This document shows, piece after piece, positions 32,221 to 43,629 of a DNA stretch of 64,000 bases. The notes below the pieces were generated by a model. It did no database searches. It saw only the letters and a program-made list of their open reading frames with translations, and was not told the origin of the DNA. The translations under genes were made by a program, and so were the position numbers. Source of the DNA: Flectonema sp. DT1601 (lineage: Eukaryota > Euglenozoa > Diplonemea > Diplonemida > Diplonemidae); contig OZ025787.1 of NCBI GenBank assembly GCA_964019425.1, forward strand, positions 1,302,001 through 1,366,000. Direction: 5' to 3'. The stretch's first letter is position 1. Each line of letters begins with the position of its first letter.

Positions 32221-32829
32221 ATGCACGATGCACAAATGGTTGCGGGACCTCGTCCACGCCCTGGTCTCGCAGCACCAGCATGTGGAGGACCAATAGTTGC
32301 CGGGCCAACTCCATTGTTAAGCAGACCAATGTCATTTAGTAGCGCGAGAAGCATATCGTGGCCTCTAAAGGATGATGGTAGCAAATGGGAGTGTGGGATT
32401 GATATTGATGTCGTTCTCGCAGCGAGCCCTGCTTTCAAACAATCTTACAACGTCAGTTCTCAACAGTTTCAGAGAAAGTTGAGAAGGCTGTGGCCTTCTG
32501 GAGAAGAGCAAAAGATTAATATTTTATTAAGTTCTCCAGAGTTCATTCAAAAACCATCTGGAATGATGAGATGCTATAAGAAGATGCCATGTCCTGCACG
32601 TAGTACTCCGAAGATTATGGGAAGCGTAAAGAAAATGCCGCAGCTCTCTGACTGTAACTTATCAAGTTTGGATAACTCGATGGTTTCTACGTCTGCGAAC
32701 TCATCTCGATCATCAACGATCGCTGATGAGAGTACAGCGCAAACCACTCCTTCAACACCATCACTGAGTGATGACGAAATCACTGCTGCAATATATGAGA
32801 AACTATCTGCTCTTGCGATACTAAAGTAG
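32221..32829 (+). CDS. Unknown protein, Pro/Gly-rich start and Ser/Thr-rich end
   Basis: 202 aa from ATG 32221. An in-frame ATG at 32074 is separated from it by a T-run and an acceptor-like tttcag, so it is not used here. Residues 1-40 are Pro/Gly/Ala-rich (GPRPRPGLAAPACGG). The middle (SISWPLKDDGSKWECGIDID; FQRKLRRLWPSGEEQ; KINILLSSPEFIQKPSGMMR) looks ordered. The end is Ser/Thr-rich and closes with a helix (SDDEITAAIYEKLSALAILK). No signal peptide or membrane segment. I recognise no domain. Confidence 0.75.
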   Translation: MHDAQMVAGPRPRPGLAAPACGGPIVAGPTPLLSRPMSFSSARSISWPLKDDGSKWECGIDIDVVLAASPAFKQSYNVSSQQFQRKLRRLWPSGEEQKINILLSSPEFIQKPSGMMRCYKKMPCPARSTPKIMGSVKKMPQLSDCNLSSLDNSMVSTSANSSRSSTIADESTAQTTPSTPSLSDDEITAAIYEKLSALAILK

Positions 32830-33256
32830 TATACTGTTTTTATATTTCAGTCAAATTACTGCATCTGATCTCTGGCAACTAGTCATCAGGTTTTTTTAGA
32901 ATAAATACACTTCCAATAGTGTGCTTACACCAACTTACCAATTAGGTTGGTCCTGACGCCTTGTTGATTTCTTTCAACGGGGAGAAGAAAAAAAAAGATA
33001 TAATTTTCTTTGTACTCTTTACATTCCACACCTCCCTTTCTTTGATTTGTTTTTTTCAAAATGCATTTTTCTTTTTAATTATTAGGTTATTGTAGTTGTA
33101 GTTTTCTTTTTTCAAACACAGTTTAGTAATTTAATTCCTTCTGTGTGTTGTTCTCGAAGTTGTGGTTGTGGAACTTAATTGCTATTTGTGCTTGTTTTGT
33201 ATTTCATCCCCTGTCCCTTTCTCTTTCTGAACCAGCCACTTACCAGTTAACAAAAT

Positions 33257-33288
<32 letters not shown>

Positions 33289-34404
33289 TAACCCAGCTGT
33301 TGCTGTGTTTTTTTTTTTCTTCTTTTTTTTTTTCCACTTTTTGCCTGTTGAGACTGTTTCTCTGATAACTTTTCATCCATTTTCATAAGTGAATGAAAAA
33401 AGTTTTTTTCCCCCTTCCCTCTTTACTTTTAACAATTCACATGTAGTAGTACAAATATAAAGAACCTGCCAAAGGCAGTTCTATCCTTAGTTATTTCTTA
33501 TTAAAAAATATTTTACTTCCCCCATCCAAAACCAGTAGCTACATACGGTTACACTTTTGCCGAAGCGTCACACACGCAATTTTTTTTTTTTTTTTAAAAA
33601 AAAATACCAATATAATAGCAGTAGTAAAATTAAAGAGAGTGCTTCTTGCTCTTTTTTTGTTTCCTTCCCCCCTGTCAATGGAAAATTATGAGAATCAATC
33701 TATTTAAAAAAAACTTAAAAAAAAAAAAAAAAAACCCCAATCCAAATGTAACATACATAAGAAGTGCAGCCTGTCGTGCGAAGTACGTAATATCTTGAAA
33801 GCTGAACTCAGCTTTTTATTTATTACTCACGAGACCACGACACGGAAGCAACTTGTATCCGGCTTATACTTAGCAAGAAAAGAACTTTACTGACAATAAA
33901 TAAATAAGAAAAAAGAGTATCTCTCTCTCTTGTAGTTATGTTTTTTGACAAACTAGTGGTTACCTTTATAATTTCATATGTAGCTTAGTTAGAAAGTGAG
34001 ATTAAATCAATATCGGTCTTCTGATTTAAAGTATTCACCGATTTGATACATTCTTACTTTCTGTGAATAACTTAACCTGTGATTCATTTTAAAAATTTTT
34101 TTTTTTCTTTTTCCCATGATATTCCCTACGTTTGTTTCTTTTTCCTTTTGTTGTAGTTGATTATTTTTACTTTTTTTTTCTTCTGTGAATTGATTGAATA
34201 CACATCTACTTTTTCAGTTTACATAAATAGCACCAACATGACACCCCGAAGTGAATCAACAAAGTCTTATAACTCTGTTGTTATCATTATAAGCCGACTA
34301 ATACTGAACAAAAGCAGCCTTCTAATATTCGTGGTAGATACCCTCCGTGTATTACATTCTTTTATTCCTTTTTAAAGGTAACAATTACAAAAAAAACTTA
34401 TAAA
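32830..34404. other. 1.6-kb intergenic, no gene seen
   Basis: Long A-run near 33260-33288 and T-runs near 33579-33594 and 34096-34106. An acceptor-like tttttaaag lies ~28 nt before the next start. No RNA gene recognised. Confidence 0.55.
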
Positions 34405-35214
34405 ATGGGTCAGCTTACCTCAATGAGTAGACAAATGATGATAAGCAGCCTTCTAATGTTGTTAATAGTTGGATATACTGGGTACTGCATTGGTAACTCA
34501 AGAGAACACGCAGGTGCAAGTGTCATCGTGAAGAATAAGTTAAAGGTAGTGGAAAGTTACACTAAAAGTATCAGAGACTGTGAGAAAGGATTGGAAGACG
34601 CAATGAATAATTACAATCTTGAGAGTCAAATCGATGACTCTCTAAATCGACTTGAAATGTTCAATGAGCTTTACGACACTGCTAAAGCTGCATTTGATGA
34701 ATGCTCTATTGATCGTGAAAAAATAGCTCTGAAGAGAGTAAAAAATGACGAATACATTGTAAGCATTAATCAGATTAAACAAGACTTGTCAGACATAGAA
34801 ACTGTTATTGGAGAAATGCGTGATGAAAAAGAAACAAACAGGACTACCATGAAAGAGAAGATAACTTCTTTACGACTTGAAAATCAAAAGCTTCGAGCAG
34901 TCATAAACCAAAGCTCTATAATACAAGAGGTAGAAGCAAAAAAGGAAAAAGTTATTTTGGAATTCTCACGCCAACAAGGACCTGGTCTAGGAGAAGTAGG
35001 AGAGAATGCAAAAGAAACATCAGGGCACAAGGACGGACGTGATGCCAGACTGCGAGAACTTATCGCCAAGGGGACTTTAAATCAGAAGGACGGGTGGGAA
35101 CGTGATGACCAGGAATGGGAAATCATACCCGAGGGAGAAGAAGAAAACCCGTCAGGGAAGCCTGCAGATCAACCCCCTCGCAAGAATCGTCGTAGAAGGA
35201 AGAATAAAAAATAG
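34405..35214 (+). CDS. N-terminally anchored coiled-coil protein with basic tail, function unknown
   Basis: 269 aa. The start MGQLTSMS fits the N-myristoylation pattern MG-x3-S/T. A hydrophobic segment (MMISSLLMLLIVGYTGYCIG, about residues 10-30) could act as a signal anchor. Residues ~40-190 form a coiled coil (SLNRLEMFNELYDTAKAAFD; MKEKITSLRLENQKLRAVIN). The tail is acidic, then Pro/Lys/Arg-rich (KPADQPPRKNRRRRKNKK). This is consistent with a membrane tether or organelle-linking protein, by analogy only. Myristoylation and an anchor would be alternative or joint membrane attachments. Confidence 0.8.
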   Translation: MGQLTSMSRQMMISSLLMLLIVGYTGYCIGNSREHAGASVIVKNKLKVVESYTKSIRDCEKGLEDAMNNYNLESQIDDSLNRLEMFNELYDTAKAAFDECSIDREKIALKRVKNDEYIVSINQIKQDLSDIETVIGEMRDEKETNRTTMKEKITSLRLENQKLRAVINQSSIIQEVEAKKEKVILEFSRQQGPGLGEVGENAKETSGHKDGRDARLRELIAKGTLNQKDGWERDDQEWEIIPEGEEENPSGKPADQPPRKNRRRRKNKK

Positions 35215-35817
35215 TACTGAACTACCAACCAACACATGCCAGTCATTCAATGATGGTCGAGAAGTATCCCTTCGCGACAGAAAGCTAATCTCAAAGAAAA
35301 AAAAAAAAAAAAAAGAAAAAACCGCAACGCTCATTTGATGATTCCAACAAGTCGTTTGCCGTAATCAAAAAGTCCACTGGATTTTAATAAGCTCCGGCAG
35401 GGGAGGGAGAAAATAGCTGAAGGAGAAAATATTCTCGTTGGCTCGTACGAGTTTGGAATAAAAAGATAAAGAAAAACAGAAGAAAAGAAGAGGAGGAGGT
35501 ACACGTGATATCTGTTTCCAACAAAATTACTGAATCGAGAGAGTAAGTCCAGGGGTGACCCTGTCACTTGCCCATCCAGTAAGCAGTTGCAGAGACACAT
35601 CTTCTGCTGATTATTGTTTGTGAGATATGCCTTACCCTTTTTGAGGAGTTAGGTACAAATACGCAAGTTGCGGAGGAAAAAAAAAAGAACCAAAAAAAAA
35701 AAAAACTCCTTTTTTTTATTGTGAGATGTTGCTCTGCGTGAAAATGAAATATTTTTTATTTCAAAAACCTTACATGTTATTTCCCCCTTCACTATCCAGA
35801 TAGTTAACATCATCAAC
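35215..35817. other. Intergenic, no gene seen
   Basis: Contains A-runs near 35297-35320 and 35682-35705. A pyrimidine tract and tatccag acceptor-like site (ending ~35800) lie ~18 nt before the next ATG. Confidence 0.55.
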
Positions 35818-38745
35818 ATGAACTCATTAAATGACTTGAATACGATTAGTAATTACAGTCTGATCCATGATGAGTGTAAGAGTACAAGTTACGGATCCCC
35901 AGCAGATACTTCAGACTATCAGTCAGTCGCCTTTGAAGATGATAATCAGGAACTCATAAAAATGAGATTAAATCAGATGTTCGAACCTTTTCTTATCGAG
36001 GATACAAAACTAGTAGAGACAGACGGTGAAGATTCCGACTACGACGAGGAATCAACGACTACAACCCGACATGTCCTCAACCGTAAAGGCAGTGATGAAT
36101 GCTATCTCGCTAATGATTTCGATTTCTTCCCTGTTGACACATCATCGTCTCAAGGGAGTTATAGACGACTCTACCACCGTCGTGAAAGCAGAGACCACGA
36201 CTATGTTGTTGGACTTGTCAGAGAGCGTTCAGATGTCAGTGAGTACTTTCAATCGTTTTCGTTAGAAAAAAGAAAACAGCTGTCAACAACAGAAACAAAT
36301 GTTAATAATATCGAACTAGAAGCTGTCCCATTGCAGCTTGTCACCCAACAAGAGGGAGTTGTTCCTATTTGTTCCGACTCGATTGACAGAGAAAGATCTT
36401 TTAATATCACCCCTCCATGCATTGACTCTTACGTCCAAAACATGTCAGCTGCTGTCGAAGAACAAGTGGCTGTACAGATTGGAGAACGAATGCCAGCTAT
36501 GGAAGAGCCTGAAGCCTCCAGTTCGGATTCGTCACTCCCGTCAACTGTTTTTGATTTTTCAATTGCGTTTAATGCGTCTGCTGCTGTGACTAAACAAGTA
36601 CCTGACAACGGTGATGATCTTTCTCTGTTAGAAAAATTCGATTTTTTTAGTTCACAATCATGTGTTGTGATTCCAATTCCATCACTACCTGAAACAGTTG
36701 CTGTTAACAAACAAGCACCTGATCAGGTAATTCTGACTATGGAAGAATCTTCTCTTCCTGTGTCTGTTGTTGACTTTTTGAATACTGCGAGTGAGCTGGC
36801 TACTGACAAAGAGACTTTAGCGATTGAATTATTAAATCCACTTTACTCTCAAACTCCTCCTGTGTGTTTATATAGTGTTTCGGAACTCACTAATAGACTA
36901 TCGCCTGCCATGGATGAGGTGATTGTTCCGGTTGGGAAGTTGGACGTTTTTAGTTCATCAACGTCGCTTCCGATTTGTGAAATAAATATTTCTGAATCGA
37001 CAGCAGCGCTGCAATCGGTGGAACAGTCAGACTGCTTTAGTTCATCGTCGACACTTCCGATTTGTGAAATAGACTTCGCAGATTCTGCTGTGATAGAAGT
37101 AACCGACCGGGTAATCCTCCCAACAGAGGAATTAAATTTAATTCAAAAGGGAACTCCGATGAAACTGTCGGATGATATTTGTACGACAGCAGCGTTACAA
37201 TCAGTGGAACAGTCAGACTGCTTTAGTTCATTATCGTCACTTCCGATTTGTGAAATAAATATTTCTGATTCAAATTATGAGTTTCATACATCTAAACTGA
37301 GATCTCCGATGAAACAGTCAGACCTTTTTAGTTCGTCATCATCACTTCCAGTTTGTGAAGTAAACCTTGTATCTAATCAGACGATGGAAGAACTTAGTTT
37401 GCTAAATTCCAAGTCATCATTTCCTCAAGAGAATACTTCAATGGATCAGTTAGAAGTCTTTAGTTTAGCATCTACACTTCCGATATGTATCGTTGACATC
37501 CCAACAAGTCCTCACGAGATGTATGAAGATGTTACGATCCTCTCTTGTGATAAGTCAATTATTACTTCTCCGAGGGAGTTAAAAACTCAATACGACTACG
37601 AACGATTCGGTTCCATGATGCTCGCGGATGGATGGGTTTCTGACACTGAAGGGGAAAATAGCGACCTCTCAGACGAAGATGACATATTGCTGTTGGAAAT
37701 ACCACTTTCTGACCATGGAGATTACCGCTCTCCGATTAGGAGTGAGTCGTTTTGTAGACGACCCGTTTTGATTGAAATTCCGTTGTCTCCTTGTCAGTAT
37801 CATCATTTTACTGAACTTCCGATAACTCCAATTGGATCACAATATGGAAGACAGTTGATACCAAGCATTATGGAACTTCCTATGTCTCCTTCGGGATCTG
37901 ATATAAAATTAACTAAAGAATCACTATTACAAAATGAACGCATGTCAACTTGTAATTCACAGTTACATTGTAAAAGATACGCATCGATACTTCTTGCTGA
38001 GGGATGGATTGAATCGTTGTGTGACTCTGTTGAGAGAGAGAGCTGTCAATCAAAAACAGATGTTGATATTCATATCCTTTCGTGTAATGCATCAGATATT
38101 ATAACTTCACCGATGGCGTTAAAAACTCAATATGATTATGAACGCTTTGGGTCTATGATACTTGCTAATGGATGGGCTTCCGACACTGACGGAGAAGACT
38201 CCAACAGCAGCACTGAAGACGATCTGTTGCAGTTGTTGGAAATACCTGTCTCTGACTTTAATGAAATATCACCCGTTAGAAGCAGAGCTTTTTACGGTAA
38301 TCCAGTTATGATTGAAATACCTCTCTCTCCCTGTGAGGATTACTGTATTGCTGAGCTTCCTATTTCCCCAACTCCGTTTAAGATTCCTTCTGTTGAACTT
38401 GGTTACTGTCCTGTGGAACTTCCTCTCACCCCTTCACCTCGGAGGAATTCTCAATCACTAAATCAGAATTTCTCATCGTCACCTCGCAGGGATGGGTTGT
38501 CACCAGCATTGTGTTATAATACGCAGCTAATGCCGACACCGTTGGAGGATTCAAGACACGAAATCTCATCACTTGTTACGGATATTTGCATCCAGTCGCC
38601 AGATGACGTCTTCTATTCTTTTGATTTGTCACCACCTGTTCAGACTTCGCCTACTGGAAGTGGTGAGTCACATGAATTGTTGATTCAAAAGACATACGCC
38701 GCTGAATCCTTTAAAAGCTACAACTCATCGTGCAGTGAGAGTTAA
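35818..38745 (+). CDS. Large disordered repeat protein with GS-x-x-LA-x-GW motifs and many SP/TP sites
   Basis: 975 aa, single exon. Family unknown. Three kinds of repeat are visible. (a) A ~15-residue motif at about 592 (YDYERFGSMMLADGW), 719 (KRYASILLAEGW) and 772 (YDYERFGSMILANGW), the first and third followed by an acidic D/E/S patch. (b) At least five copies in residues ~380-560 of F-S-S-x-S-x-LP-I/V-C-E-I/V (e.g. CFSSSSTLPICEID). (c) Short proline-directed sites of the form (E/I)-(L/I)-P-x-(S/T)-P (IEIPLSPC twice, ELPITP, ELPMSP, ELPISP, ELPLTP) toward the C-terminus. These suggest a scaffold phosphorylated by proline-directed kinases. The gene at 41709 carries the same motif (a). No membrane segment or catalytic domain seen. 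Confidence 0.86.
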   Translation: MNSLNDLNTISNYSLIHDECKSTSYGSPADTSDYQSVAFEDDNQELIKMRLNQMFEPFLIEDTKLVETDGEDSDYDEESTTTTRHVLNRKGSDECYLANDFDFFPVDTSSSQGSYRRLYHRRESRDHDYVVGLVRERSDVSEYFQSFSLEKRKQLSTTETNVNNIELEAVPLQLVTQQEGVVPICSDSIDRERSFNITPPCIDSYVQNMSAAVEEQVAVQIGERMPAMEEPEASSSDSSLPSTVFDFSIAFNASAAVTKQVPDNGDDLSLLEKFDFFSSQSCVVIPIPSLPETVAVNKQAPDQVILTMEESSLPVSVVDFLNTASELATDKETLAIELLNPLYSQTPPVCLYSVSELTNRLSPAMDEVIVPVGKLDVFSSSTSLPICEINISESTAALQSVEQSDCFSSSSTLPICEIDFADSAVIEVTDRVILPTEELNLIQKGTPMKLSDDICTTAALQSVEQSDCFSSLSSLPICEINISDSNYEFHTSKLRSPMKQSDLFSSSSSLPVCEVNLVSNQTMEELSLLNSKSSFPQENTSMDQLEVFSLASTLPICIVDIPTSPHEMYEDVTILSCDKSIITSPRELKTQYDYERFGSMMLADGWVSDTEGENSDLSDEDDILLLEIPLSDHGDYRSPIRSESFCRRPVLIEIPLSPCQYHHFTELPITPIGSQYGRQLIPSIMELPMSPSGSDIKLTKESLLQNERMSTCNSQLHCKRYASILLAEGWIESLCDSVERESCQSKTDVDIHILSCNASDIITSPMALKTQYDYERFGSMILANGWASDTDGEDSNSSTEDDLLQLLEIPVSDFNEISPVRSRAFYGNPVMIEIPLSPCEDYCIAELPISPTPFKIPSVELGYCPVELPLTPSPRRNSQSLNQNFSSSPRRDGLSPALCYNTQLMPTPLEDSRHEISSLVTDICIQSPDDVFYSFDLSPPVQTSPTGSGESHELLIQKTYAAESFKSYNSSCSES

Positions 38746-39145
38746 CGATAGCCCTTTGTGGTGGTTTTTCCCCCTCGGTTTGTTTCGCAGTGTATGATTT
38801 TTTTTGTTTCAGATTTTTTTTTTTTTTTTGTTTTCTTTTAAAAAACAGAACTGGTGAAATTCCAGTCCTCTCCTTGAAATTAAAAAAAATAACAAAGTGA
38901 AACAAAACAAAAAAAGAATAGTTGTTTTAAATCACTCTTAAGAAAGAAGGAAACAAACGATATTTTACATTATTATTTTTTCTTTTTCTGAATAATTTTT
39001 TTCCCCTTTCTTCGCGAACAATGGTATCCACCATGCAAATTATGTCACTTAATCACACACGTTGTGTGATATTAGTGATCTTTTTGTTTCTTTTGGTAAG
39101 CATAAAAACGGCTGAATAAGTAAATAAATAAAAAAAAAATTAATT

Positions 39146-39180
<35 letters not shown>

Positions 39181-39302
39181 ATAAAACTAGTTTTCAATTT
39201 TACCGACACGTGTTGTTTAACATTTTTATTGATACTTGTTTTTCTGGTTTCTTTTTTTTTTTTTTTTTTTTTTTTTCAAGGTGGGTTTTTTGCTTAACCT
39301 TG

Positions 39303-39336
<34 letters not shown>

Positions 39337-41708
39337 GTTTTCCCATTCTCGTTTTTTTTTGTTTTTTGTTTTGTTTTTTTCAATTTCACTCTTCGGATTT
39401 ATTTTGTTTACGGGACTGCTGAAGATTTATTATTTTCTGGTGGCAGTGCAGTAGCAATAAGATCCTACTCTTTTATCTCTCTCCGCCTTCTTTTCTTTTC
39501 TTTTCTTTTCCTTTTTTTCTTTTTTTTCGTACGGAGAAATATAAGGCTAAAATGAATGGTTTTTAATTTTCTCTCTCTCTCTCTCTTTTTTTTTAATTTT
39601 TTTTTTTTTTATTAATTCCGAACAAACAAAAAAAATCGGTGAAGAAAAAAAAAAAAGAAAAAAAAAAAAAAAGAAGAAAAAAACTTGACGACGTTACCTT
39701 AACACATAAATAGGTAACCTTATTCACTGATGCTTGTTTGTGGGTAGGTATTTTGTCCCCAATTCCTCTTTTTTTTTTTTTTTCTTTTCTCATCATGTTC
39801 CAATTTTTCTTTTGTTTAAATATCAGAATTGCCAGACAGATTGAAGGGTTTGGTGATACGATCCGGAAACAGACAAAAATATTTCTGTACTTTTGCTGTT
39901 TTGTTGGTTATGTAGCGGGAAAAATTAACTATTCGCTGTACTTATCAGTGAGTAGTGTTTTTGAGTGGCATACACCGTCTTTAGCTTTAGGCTAAAATGT
40001 GTTTACATGGATGTGGAACACAATACACGATACACATTTCCTCACTTCTATCTTACTGTCTTTTTAGAGGATGTTTGTTTATTTCATTCTTTTCTCTTTT
40101 AAGATTGTTTTTTATTGACCATCGTCTGGGCGATGGATTTCACATACACGACAATCCGCCTAACATCATTACACTGTCTCTCTTGTCTCTCCCACTCAGT
40201 TTGGCTATAGCTGAAGTATGCCTTTGTGTGCTCAGCCGCGATTTTTTTTTGGTTCAGGGTGAAAGCTGGATCTATTTTTTTTTATTTGCGATTTTTTTAT
40301 TTATTTCTCTTGAAATAAATATATCCCTTTTTTTTTTATTTTATTTTATTTTTTTTATATAAGTGAGATCGTATCCTCTCTGGATCGTGACCAATTTTAT
40401 TTTTATATCTCTCAGAAAATAAAAAAAAAAAGTGGTAGCCGGATATAAATTTGGTTGAACTCTTCATCGTTTTCTTTTCAAAAATAAGGTAACGAAGTTG
40501 CGTGAAGTCTTTTTTTATTCTTTAAAACATTGCTACGGTTGTATGACTTTATTTGCCGAATCCTGAATTTAGTTCTCTCTTTCGAAATTATGTGTTTTCT
40601 CAAAAAAAAAAAAAAAAAAAAAAAAAACTTTTTTCGAAAGGCAGTAACACCACGAAGCGTCAATTGTTTTCTTATGAACCATTGAAAAAGTGATTATTAA
40701 TTCTCTCGTGCGTGATTTTTTTTTTCGAATTTATATAAATTCTTGTAAGCTTCCGTCAGTCAGGAAACCGAAAAACACTCATTGTTCGCATAGGTTCCTT
40801 ATTCAATAGGCTACTTGTTTTCTTCTTATTCTCAAAAATAAACACAAATATATTCTTATTTGAATTTTTATTTGTTGAAACCGACATACACCAATTGTGA
40901 CTATAGCAACTTTGGTAGTAAAAATTTATTTTTCAAAATTCTCCTTTTTTTTTTTTTTTGTATATTTTTCCTCAGTTGATTTTGGTCTCCTTTCGTTGTT
41001 ATGAACTATCACAAAAAAGATACGTCTCAACAACCATTTCTTCCTCTCAATCTCTGTTTGTTGATTCCCTTTTTTTTTTTTTTTGCTTCTTATCTCTTTG
41101 TGAGTTAAACACAGCAACAAGCACACGATTGCGTGTTTTTATTATTATTATTTCATTTTGCTTATTACCATTTGTGCTTCCGTGTCTGGTTAAGTAAAAA
41201 TGGTCTACACATGAAAAAAAAAAAAAAAAAAAAAACCGTCATATTCTCGTTTTTTTTTCCATTCTTATTTTTTTTTCATCTCAGTTTACCTTGTCATAAG
41301 CTTTTTAGCAAATTGCATATCCATGAGTGCGAACTTGTGAGGCTAAAGCACAGTTATCTTGGCCACAACTTCAATTCTAATGTGTAATTGGGCTTACGGA
41401 CAATGTAAAATCTTTTTTTTCTTTGGAAAAATTATTTTCTTTGTGGTCTAGTATCCCTTCGACTTCAAATATATAAAAAAAAAGTTTTTTTCTTCTTTTC
41501 TTTTTTTTTTTTTGTGTTTTTTTTATTTTTTCTATTCTTCCCTTGTTGTTTTGATGAGGAAATTGTGTTTTAAGTTTTTTTTCTTTAAAACTTCCCACAG
41601 AAAACTAATGATGGCTTGTCTTGTGGAAACAACAGTTTATGCAAATTTCAAAACAAAAATGCACTTTTGATTAAAAATTACTTTTTTCTCCATCAGAACA
41701 TTGTATTA
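38746..41708. other. 3-kb intergenic with microsatellites, no gene seen
   Basis: Very T/A-rich. Holds a (TATC)8 run, CTTTT repeats near 39491-39510, a TC run near 39570-39586 and long homopolymers (39149-39178, 39248-39276, 40601-40627). Frames translate as poly-F/poly-K. An acceptor-like ctccatcag lies just before the next ATG. Confidence 0.6.
39304..39335 (+). repeat. (TATC)8 microsatellite
   Basis: Eight perfect tetranucleotide units read directly from the sequence. Confidence 0.95.
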
Positions 41709-42458
41709 ATGCTTCGTACGGCTAACTCGAGAAATCTTCTCTGGAGAGGTGAGAGTATGAGAGAAAGTGTTAGAGGAGTTGAAGGTGACGACGATGATCT
41801 CTTTGGAATGACCAACGAGGCACGTTCCTCCGCTAGTAGTCAAACAATCGCCGGGTTCTCTCCAATTAGGAATGACGTTTCACATTTTGGCCAGATGACT
41901 TCTCCAAGACCAGCGTTTAAAGAACCATCTTCACAAACACTGAACGAAGAGGTCCTTGCTCTACTTGGTGAGAAACAAAAATATGCTGACGCTATAGATG
42001 AAATTAACCTTCGTACCTGCAGCTACCAAACTAGTGGTGTGAGTAGTGCTCTCAGTTCTATAGCTCCATGTTATTTAGATATTCCTACTGCGATAGCACC
42101 AAGGACACAACCTAGTTTTCATAGATTACCGAGTGATGAATCAGAGAAATTAAGATTGTCACCATCTCATTTAGAAACAAAACATGACTATGCGAGATAC
42201 GGTTCTATTATATTAGCAAACGGATGGGCAGATGCAGAAACTGACTACGGAGAATCGTCCATTAGTGACGACGACATTAGTGTCACTATGGTCGATGTGA
42301 TGGAAGTTCCTATCCCTGCTTATGAATCATTTCGTGATGACTTAAGCTGTACCGTCATGTCTTTGGGTAATCGATTCTGTAAAGTACCGTCTGAGGCTTC
42401 ACTTAGAGATGACGAATCGTTATCTGATGATTTGTCGTGTACTCACTTCGATATGTAA
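41709..42458 (+). CDS. Acidic, disordered protein sharing the GS-x-x-LA-x-GW motif with the 35.8-kb gene
   Basis: 249 aa from ATG 41709 (MLRTANSRNLLWRGESMRES); the open frame further upstream starts at TTG and crosses an acceptor-like ctccatcag. The notable part is residues ~159-175 (HDYARYGSIILANGW), preceded by LSPSHLETK and followed by an acidic patch, a V-M-E-V-P-I-P stretch and a Ser/Asp-rich end. The same order (SP...LKTQ, motif, acidic patch, L-E-I-P-x-S) occurs twice in the 975-aa protein. The two are therefore distant paralogues or share an exchanged module. No known domain recognised. Confidence 0.8.
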   Translation: MLRTANSRNLLWRGESMRESVRGVEGDDDDLFGMTNEARSSASSQTIAGFSPIRNDVSHFGQMTSPRPAFKEPSSQTLNEEVLALLGEKQKYADAIDEINLRTCSYQTSGVSSALSSIAPCYLDIPTAIAPRTQPSFHRLPSDESEKLRLSPSHLETKHDYARYGSIILANGWADAETDYGESSISDDDISVTMVDVMEVPIPAYESFRDDLSCTVMSLGNRFCKVPSEASLRDDESLSDDLSCTHFDM

Positions 42459-43595
42459 TCAACGAAGATTTTGGAAAAAACTAAAAAGCAATACCAACCT
42501 AAAGAGCTCGCCTCCCCCTGACTGGAGGGGAAGCATGGCCAGCTATTTTGATTCACAAAAAAACAAACAAACAAACAAAAAAACACTAATTGCCACAAGG
42601 ATAAAAAGGTTTTTATATATTAACCCATCGAAATACGTCCCAAGTACCATCCCTTATTGTTGACTAATTTAAGATATGACACACTGCATGGCAATGCCAC
42701 TCAGTTGTTTGTTTCACTATAGATTTAAGGCAACTCGGGGACCCTCTGAGAATGAGGTTTTTTCAGAACGAAAACTCAACAAAAAAAAAAAAAAAAACTG
42801 ACAACTCAATGCGAACTTACGAATGCAAAAAAAAAAAAAAAAAAAAAGACTGTAGACATAGCTCGCTACAGGAGATTATAATATATTCTTTCTCCTTGTT
42901 TACCTAAGGTTCAATCTGTTCCGCGGTTGGCTGTTGGAGTTCCTTTGAGAAACCTCAGCCCATTTATAGTTGAATCGAAAACAACATACATGTAGTTGTG
43001 GGCTGCAACGGGCTTCAGATCAAAAGTTAAGGCAACTACTATTTGTTGCTTCGGCGATCATGTTGTCGTCCGATAAATATAAAAAAATGCAACCAATGAA
43101 AATAACGAGAAAAAAAAAGATATAAAAACTGAGGCAGCAAACAAACCCTCGGTGGCGTTTGAGCGTTTTATTCTTCTTGTTGTGACGTAATTGTGGTCTC
43201 TCTCCTCATGTCAATGTGTCTTTCTAGAACAAAGCAAAAAAAAAAAAAAAAAAGGGTGTAGGGAGAACAAAAAAAAAAATATTATTCTCCTTTTGCAGAA
43301 TCCTTGAGTATTTTCAATCAAAAAAAAAAAAAAAAAAAGCCCTCATTTCAACCTACGTGGTACTCGTCCACGTAGTGTCATTTAGCACAGGCAATGGTGT
43401 CATGTTGATTCTTTTTCGTGTTGCTTCTTGTTGTGTTTGACATTCAATATTTAAGTCACGCGACCATTACATGATAAGATGTGTTTTTCGTAATAACGAT
43501 AATTTTTTTTTGACGTTTTTTTTTCTTTCCCCCTTTCCGATGTTTTCCACATCCCCAGAAAGGAATTATCGTATCCACAAGAACTAACTGAACAA

Positions 43596-43629
<34 letters not shown>

